From Nissolia schottii (taxonomy: Eukaryota > Streptophyta > Magnoliopsida > Fabales > Fabaceae): 64,000 bases of DNA. Positions within the stretch are counted from its first letter, which is position 1, and every line of letters starts with the position of its first letter. The DNA is taken from NCBI GenBank assembly GCA_003254905.1, contig QANU01098899.1, forward strand, positions 310,001 through 374,000. The letters are read 5' to 3'. This document shows, piece after piece, positions 56,568 to 64,000 of the stretch. Position numbers and translations under genes: made by a program. The notes beneath the pieces are model-generated. The model saw only the letters and a program-made list of their open reading frames with translations, was not told the origin of the DNA and did not search any database.

Positions 56568-57941
56568 ATGTATCTTCAGTTTTACATTAATGAGAATGGT
56601 GACAAAGTCTACACCACTAAGGTAAGCTTTGTAAAATTAGGTCCTGTATTCGGTTTGATCTGAATTGAAGCATTTAAAGATTGTTTTAACTGGTCATTCC
56701 TAGCCCAATTTCAATTACTGCTTCTCAGTTCTCATGTTGCATTATTTATTTTGTTTATTTGTTTTATTGCATCTTGCATAGGTGAATTCAGTAATAATAA
56801 TAAGTAAAAATTAGGGTGGTTCGCCGGTATTCTGAAACTACTAGAGGCGTGCCTGCCAAGCCACGTTTTTACACCGTTTTGTTTCAACTGCTTTGATTCT
56901 TAAAAACTGAAGACGACCAAGAAGAAATGGTAGATTTGAGTAAAATAGACTGGATAAATTTGGAAGAGAACGTGGGTAGTTTTGAAATTGAAGAATGGGT
57001 AGTTTTTTTTTTTTGGTAGGGTAAGAGGGTAGTTTGCAAGGCACATATACTTGTGTTAGACAATTTTATCCTTGTGTATAATGAGTTAAGTCATTTTATG
57101 TAATAAATTGTAATGGATAAAACTAGAAGAAGAGAATTTGTGACTACTAAAGAGTGGTTAAAGTTGCTCAAAGGCTTTATTGGTTGTAAAGATGCTTAAG
57201 AGTGATACATTAGTTGCTTCTTTCCTTTGCAGAAAGAGACACCGCTTGGGTTAGCTACACAGTCTGCTCATCCAGGTATTTTTGCTCAATTATCTACAAT
57301 CTCCCAACTTTGATCACTTATGCACTATCTTTCAAATTATGTTATGGGTGCTTGTAAATGATAAAATAAATAATTTTCTTCCCTGGGCACATGTTGGTTT
57401 CTTCCATTGCGATTTCAATATTAAATTCTTAAGCTTAAACTATACCGTTGGAGTGCTGGTTATTTTGATTTGAAGTTTATTGCATTCTCTTCTAGTTCCC
57501 ACCTACCTCTTTCTAATTGTATCTTAACCATTAGACCTAGTGCAAACACCTACTTGTTCTTTTGCCTCAAGTGCCGAGTCGAATAAATTGAACAAGTAAA
57601 AATGTTTTGATCTTGTGAATTTTTGGGGCTATGGAAAATTCCTATCTTTTTGTTTTTCATACATTATGAAGGCTTTGTTTTTTGCATCCCGTTGATTTGT
57701 CCTTGTTACTGCTTATTTTGAGAAAATCACACTTCGCCTGTTTTGGCATCTCTTTCGAATACATGTCTTAGTGTAATTATATTTTATGCTTCATTTTGTG
57801 TAGCTGTTAGTGATCTTTCTCGGTTTACCTGAATTAATTGCAGCCCGGTTTTCGCCGGATGACAAATATTCAAGGCAGCGAGTGCTTTTGAAGAAGCGAT
57901 TTGGATTGTTACCAACCCAGCAGCCACCAAAGAAGTATTGA
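56568..57941 (+). CDS. NOP10: H/ACA ribonucleoprotein subunit NOP10 (64 aa, 3 exons)
   Basis: Small essential core protein of H/ACA snoRNPs. It bridges the pseudouridine synthase CBF5/dyskerin and NHP2 for rRNA pseudouridylation and processing in the nucleolus. Exons: 56568-56621, 57233-57275, 57844-57941; 195 nt in frame. The protein reads [19 protein letters not shown] at the start, [20 protein letters not shown] in the middle and [11 protein letters not shown] at the end, matching the 64-residue family in length and in every conserved block. It is too short to stand out as an open frame because its exons are tiny. The 5' part from 56340 is 5' UTR and may contain an intron. Confidence 0.97.
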
Positions 57942-59964
57942 GTGATATACATGCTCTAGCTGTTGGCGTTTTTTATTTTGTGTTTTGTGGTGTTTTCTCG
58001 TAATGCTGGGGTTAAGTAGAACCAGTTACATGAAAATCTGGGTCAAATGTTAGAATGAAATGACGAATGTTGGAACACATTGATGTAGTTTGAGTTGATG
58101 TTTGCAATTAATTAGTATATTCTCTGAAGATCATCTCCAAAACTTGTTTGAACTCTATTGTTTCTCACAATTTTGTATACAAAATTGTGACACTCGTCTA
58201 CCTCAGGCAACTCTCGAAGAATCACTCAATCGCCATATTTCTGAAGTGCTCTCTTCCATTGTGGTAACGAGTATAATCAATGCTACCAAATTGAATTAGA
58301 CGAAAGGGTGCGAGGCGTGTGTGACGAAAGTTTATGGAAATCCAACTTGTTTTTTCCCCTTGGATGTTAATGCTAAGAATGGGTTTGAGAGTTTTATACC
58401 GGAGGAAAAAAGGAAAATAAAGAATAAAGGTCATGGTAGGTTTAATTGGAGGAGTTTTAAGCATATTTGTCTTCTTTTTCTTCAAAAATGAAATTTACAA
58501 ACACACCTTATTAAGTTCTTTTACTCGTACACTACACGTGATGAAACTGTCTTTGAGCTCTATTACGATTAACAAGAGATCATGTGAGAGTTTAATACAC
58601 TTCTCTCCTAATTATAACCACTTACCCTTTTAATAAAGGGTTAAGTGGGTAGACTTTGGGATTGATTCAACTAAAGATAAAGTAGTGTAAATATTTGAGA
58701 GATACATATAACATGAATATTAAACACCTTTTCTATTCACAATTAAAAGTCATTTAAGTTTAGTTGTTGATACATGATTAAAATACTTTTTCTTTCAATT
58801 TATTGTATTTGTACCATGTCTTATTAATAGTTTGGGATCATGGATTTAGAAAAATAATCTGTGAGAGTGGCTCGCTTGATGTAGTTAATTTAATTAATTT
58901 TGATGAAGTATACTCATTTGTTTCATGGTGTTATTCTTGACATCTGTGATTGGCTATGGCGATTGAATTGTAGAGGTGAAGTATGTTTTTTGAGAGGCTA
59001 ATACTTCTGCAAATTTGCTTGCAAAAAACAGGGTCACTTGGAAAATTTTTTGTATAATTTATTGGTTGATCCCATTTCCAGTTAAATAACCTCCTATGTG
59101 AGGACTCTTGAGGAGCTCTATCTTGTTTCTAATTTTTATACCTGACAAAAAAAAAAAGAATATTCCTAATAAAGAATTAAATTGAATAGTTGGTTATTAA
59201 TAAGTAGGTGAAAAAAATATGTAAGGATAACTTGAAAATTTTTAATTATACTATATGAAAATCTTAAAATGGCAATTATTTATGGGCAAATTATTTTTGC
59301 TAAAAAGACTCTTACTTATAAACGGATGGAGTATAAAGTAAACTGCTATAATAATTAGGTAAATTCTACTGCTGTTGATTCAATACAGTTAAATCACCAA
59401 GTAATTCTCAATTACAGTTTTCAACTCCTACTAAGGAGAATTTACGGAAGAAAAGAACCAGATATTTTATAGTCAATGCATGCTTATTTTCTCATTAATT
59501 TCCAACAAGTATTTTGATTAAAAGTAAAAAAAATAATTACTTTCTGTAAAAATATATCAAAATCATCAATAGACATGCATTGACCATTTGACTTGTAATG
59601 GACCGAATTGAATCATAATTCCTAAAACGGACCCATAGGAGTGGGTAGAGAGGAGGCATTTAAAACACGGACTAAGGGGGGCATTTTGGGCAATTCAATT
59701 TGATGGCATGACCAAGACTTTCTTGTCAGTTGTCACAGAAGAGTTGCACAAGACTCTCACTCTCATCACAGTGCAGGTCGTCGCTGGTCGCCTGCGAATT
59801 GCAACCACCACCCTCTCTCATGTTGCTTCCGCGTAAGACCCCTAACCTCTTCTTCTCCATCTCCAAACCCTAACATCCGAACTCGCGAATTGCAACTCGT
59901 AATCGTAATTAATTTGATTTTTGTTGAAATTGTGTGATGCATTGGTTCGTTGATTGGTGCAGGA
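57942..59964. other. Intergenic region between NOP10 and RPN2
   Basis: NOP10 3' UTR, AT-rich sequence without a convincing exon, then the RPN2 promoter and 5' UTR. An intron may separate 5' UTR sequence ending near 59832 (GTAAGACC) from the ATG exon, since AATTTGATTTTTG...GTGCAG precedes 59963. Confidence 0.5.
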
Positions 59965-62900
59965 ATGGCTACGAACCTAGCACGGCTACTGGTTCTGCTT
60001 CTCGCTGTTTCGATCTGCGAAGCGGTCGCGATTCCCGGCCCTATCTCCGATTCTCATCGTTCCGCTGCTTTAGAGCTCTTCGCCCCTCCGCATGGTTCAT
60101 TCGCGAGGTCAATTGAATTAAACCCTCTCTAGTAGCTTAGAAATCTACTTACTCTTTTGTGTTGGTACATGCTTGGCTTGGCTTGGCTTAGTTCGTTCTG
60201 AGATGCGCGTGTATATGTTTCGTAATTAGTTAATTTAATGTGGTTATTGTTGTCTCTTATATTTGTTTTGAGATGCAACATTTTGATCTAAGCACATTCT
60301 GGCACATCAAAATCTTATTTTAGGCTTTAGCTCTTGTGATAAGTGTATTATGACATGTCGTCAATTAATAATTTAGGTTTCTAGATGACTGTGTATTATA
60401 AGACAACAGACAACTAATTAGTATCCTATTGCTTGGTATCAGTTTAGAAGACGCCTACGAGGCCCTTAGAGTTTTCAAGATTCTTGCAATTGGGGAGAAG
60501 CCTGATGTGGGCGCAACCACTTGTCAGAACGTTTTGGAAAATCTTGGGTCGTCTCCCCCTCTGAAGGATTTGTTCTATGCCTTAAAGGTTAATGGCATAT
60601 TAAAATGCAAGGTTGATGAGGATGTTTTCAAGGTATTATTGTAGTTTTGGATTTGGTTGCATCTCCGATGTCATTGCTTATGAGATTTTTGATTGAGGTT
60701 TTTTTAAGCAAGTCTGAAAGTTGATGCTAGAATTTGTTTATCTTGTAAAGGATATTGCTTCAAGACTTAAAGCCACTCTCAATGATGCAAGTACTTTGGT
60801 TGACATGTACTATTCAATAGGAAGTTTGGTTCTTATAAAGGTAATTCTCTGGACTCTACCTAACTAAGAAATACCACTGGGCTGTATTACATGACTTGCA
60901 TATTGCAATGTGATATTTGTGTTTGATTGTGGTTCTTTCCTGCTTTTAATCACCCTCTATTTTGCATACAGGATCAAGCTTCTGGTGTTGATGTGCTTCT
61001 TGCTGATGCTGATGGGACCTTTCATTCAATCAAGGTCTGTTTTAAATTTCTCTGCTATCGTATATAGTGGGAACAGTTTTTTTTTTTTTTTTTTTTTTTG
61101 TTAATTCCCATTCTGGTCTCTTCGAATGTGTTGGTAGGAAATTTAGTATAGTAGCTTCACCCCATTTTTTTTTCCTTTCATTTTCCTGTTTTGCTCCACG
61201 ACTTACATTGATTATTGTTGTTGCAATTGTAATTCAAACTATCACATCACCCTTGTAATTAGATTTCATTGTCCTGCATTACTTGCAGGCTTTAGGCCAA
61301 AGTGATGGAAGATGGCGCTATAGTTCTGATAATCCAGAGTCTAGTACCTATGCTGCTGGTAATGAATTACAGGGAAACGTGTTAATTTTATTTTCTCTCT
61401 ATATACGTAATATTTTCTCCGTTGAACCTAGCATTATAGGATCCCTAAAAATATTGCTGTCTATCTATTGTGAGTCTGACAATGCAAACTACTCGTGTTT
61501 CACAGGATTAGCGCTTGAAGCACTGGCTGGAGTGATCACATTAGCGTCTTCTGAGATTGATCAGTCCAGGGTAAAGTTCTGGGTCTTAAATTGGTTGCTT
61601 GACTTCCTTCACTAACTTTAAAGCTTGTTAAATTGAAAAGGTTTCATATATTGACGAGAAATTCTCGTACATGAAATTATTTACATTATAACAATATGCC
61701 ATATAAGATTTTTGTCTAGAAAATTTTCATTAGAATATTTGTAAGCTAAAGATAAAATACCAGCCAGGAACTGTTAAATGAGAATGAATTCATGTGGTTG
61801 GGCAAGTGTTAAAAATCCAATTGAAGCATCCTTTTTTGGACCGGTAGTGAATCTATTGTTAAACTTGCCAGTGTTGTGTTTCTCTCAATTTATCTGTTTA
61901 GCTTTTGGTTTACTTGCATTTGCTTTTATTATGCATCTTGTAAACGTACGTTGTCCTAGGCCTCCTGACATTTGTGTCAATATCTTAATTCTTATATCAG
62001 CTCTCTATTGTCAGGTCAATACAGTGAAAAGTGATATATTGAAACTTTTTGACAGCATTGAGAAATATGGTATGTATAGCTTTGCTTTTACCTCATTCAA
62101 ATTTCGAAGTGAGGCTGTTAACGATTTTATTTAGATTTACAATTCCCTAGGGTGAATGTAGCGGCCATGGTATCATTTTGTGGAGTTTGTTCTTTGGTAA
62201 ATAGTAGATTCTAATTATCTCTCATGTTAGTGATTTTATGCTTCATTTCATTTTTTTTTTCTTATTCAGTTCTCTCCTGCACTTTTCCCCCCTTCGGTTT
62301 AAATGTTGACTATGCAATCACATGTTTCGAGATTATTATCCTGATAGTTTTAATTTTCTTGTTCTGTACACTAAAAAGTGTCAATGTCCTTAGGTTTTAA
62401 CAGATTAACTGCAAGATACTACAGATCTTTTCTTGAGGGTTTCATTTGAGTTTGCTGCCCTTGTCAGTTGCATACTTGCATGCAATAGGAAGCTATTGAT
62501 GATTTCTATTGATCAACTTAATGTCCTAAATTTATGACCTAAGTGACCTGAAGGCAGAAGATAAACCTCTTCCAAATTCTTTAATCTTGAGGCTCATTTT
62601 TTGTGGCAGTAACATTTTATATATCATGTACAGTTGAGTATGGGTATAAATGTTTCACCTTTATTTTGGTGCATTACAGCCCTGCAGAATGCCTTGAGTT
62701 TCTACATTATGCGACACATAATTTTCAGGAAGACTCTTGTGCATTAAGATCACTTTCATGCCCCATCCCCATAATAGATTTTGTCCAAAAACTTACATTA
62801 AATGGTTCTTCTGTTCTTTATATAACATTCTTCATCATATTTGTCTTAGATGAACATATTAACTCTTTTCAGATGATGGAACCTTTTATTTTGATGAGAA

Positions 62901-64000
62901 ATTTGTTGGTGGACATGAGCATCGGGATTCTATTTCCACGACTTCTTCGGTTGTTCGAGGGGTTACAGCATTTTCTGCTGTAATTTCTGGAGAGATAAAT
63001 GTGCGTTGAGTGTAAGGATTACTCTCTGAATTTTGTAATCTGTTAGAATTTTCTACTAAAGTTTTGATCATGCATTTCCAGCTTCAAGGGGATAAAATAT
63101 TGGGTTTAGCAAAATTTTTCCTGAGCATTGGAATCCCGGGAGATGCCAAGGATTTCTTCCATCAAGTTGAATCATTAGCTCTTCTAGAGAGCAACAGGCA
63201 AGTTCTTTTCAAAGAACAACTTATTATTGTAAAGTGCAGCTTTACAGAGATATCTCTCTTTTCTTCAGGTTCTTCTTTGCTGAAACATTGGTTTCTTCAA
63301 TGTTCAGTAATAATATATACATTGTATTCCTTGTGGTGCAGTGTTTCCATCCCATTAGTACTGTCGCTTCCTGCAACTGTTTACTCGCTGTCCAATAAAG
63401 ATCAGCTCAAGGTATGTAATGAAGTTAAACTATTTGAAGTCTTTGTTTTGGGAGTACTATGACTAGTCGATCTCGGAAATTGGGATATAATGACTAGTTT
63501 ATGGTGTACATTGGGTTTCTGGCCCAATGTCTTATAACAATATTAGCCAATGCTTGTTTAACAAAAGTAGAGGAGAAAATATTCTGTATCCCTTTGGTTT
63601 ATATCCATTTTGGGCTTCAACTATCCTATAAGCCTATATTTTTATCACCTTCTGTCATGATTCCGTTGTTGATGAGACAAATATATATCAAGATCAGTAA
63701 TGCATTTGTATTTAGACCTTCATTTGTCACCGAATGCTACTATTTGTTATCATTTGTGCTTTTTACTTTCAATAATTTCTTTTAAAATTCTTTTAGCTAT
63801 GCTTTCCTTTGTGTCATTGTCTTTTATCCCGGTATGGAGCTTATGGATCTCCCCCGTCTGCATGATTTTGCCGCTGCATTATCATCTCATGCATCAGCCT
63901 TTTTTGTGTAGTTTTTCTACTTCTCACTTGTTGGTAAAACACGATGAATTTCTATTTCAAAATTAATCAGGTCAGGGTGAATACAGTACTTGGTTCAGCT
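59965..64000 (+). CDS. RPN2: Ribophorin II / OST subunit RPN2 (SWP1 family), 5' part, cut by window end
   Basis: Subunit of the oligosaccharyltransferase that N-glycosylates nascent proteins in the ER membrane; the Arabidopsis counterpart is HAP6. Exons: 59965-60107, 60443-60632, 60751-60840, 60972-61034, 61289-61358, 61506-61570, 62015-62069, 62873-63000, 63082-63197, 63342-63411, 63971 to beyond 64000; 340 residues visible, all in frame. The signal peptide is [19 protein letters not shown] (residues 2-20). Lumenal landmarks: [70 protein letters not shown] and [17 protein letters not shown]. The membrane segments and C-terminus lie outside the window. The exon 9 donor is AG|GCAAGT, a GC-AG intron, required to keep frame. 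The start is supported by the signal peptide and by similarity. Confidence 0.95.

Noticed and set aside
58222-58485. 87-codon minus-strand frame after NOP10
   Set aside because: Low-complexity, no recognised family, lies in probable 3' flank.
61067-61258. Hydrophobic frame near a poly-T run in RPN2
   Set aside because: It lies in an RPN2 intron and arises from poly-T coding for Phe.

Overview
The window is plant nuclear DNA. It is AT-rich, has intron-rich genes with GT-AG splice sites, and carries many small DNA transposons. Two adjacent phytochelatin synthase genes plus a leftover first exon, together with the style of the repeats, point to a legume, most likely a phaseoloid such as soybean or a close relative. 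That species guess is inference. One run of 829 Ns (22864-23692) and two single Ns (5921, 19420) mark assembly uncertainty.

Layout. 1-4.96 kb is repeat-rich: an LTR-like stretch, about 0.8 kb of degenerate telomere-type repeat, AAT/GAA microsatellites, a plant-mobile-domain (MAIN-like) gene that looks decayed, and short hairpins. 7.15-17.64 kb is the phytochelatin synthase cluster on the minus strand: two complete eight-exon genes (500 and 502 aa) and an orphan or alternative first exon. 18.0-23.9 kb holds several inverted-repeat elements and a broken glycolipid transfer protein gene. 24.9-27.5 kb (+) is a ROP-interactive CRIB protein. 30.2-32.8 kb (+) is an ESCRT-III VPS2/CHMP2 subunit. 33.8-40.0 kb (-) is a casein kinase I gene with transposons in its introns. 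40-45.8 kb is AT-rich with no gene seen. 45.8-48.3 kb is a non-autonomous LTR element that carries an antisense piece of a PIP1 aquaporin gene. 49.0-53.7 kb (-) is an NDR-type AGC kinase. 54.8-56.1 kb contains a LINE ORF1 relic and direct repeats. 56.6-57.9 kb (+) is NOP10. 59.97 kb to the end (+) is ribophorin II, cut by the window edge.

The host genes are ordinary and do not form one pathway: metal detoxification (PCS), ROP GTPase signalling (RIC), endosomal sorting (VPS2), two protein kinases (CK1, NDR), snoRNP pseudouridylation (NOP10) and N-glycosylation (RPN2). Exon models were assembled by hand from translations and splice signals. For the complete genes the summed exon lengths keep frame from ATG to stop. 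The most notable observations are the LTR element with its captured aquaporin fragment in antisense, the PCS cluster with a third first exon, the long-inverted-repeat element around the gap, the telomere-like array, and nested SINE/hAT insertions inside kinase introns.
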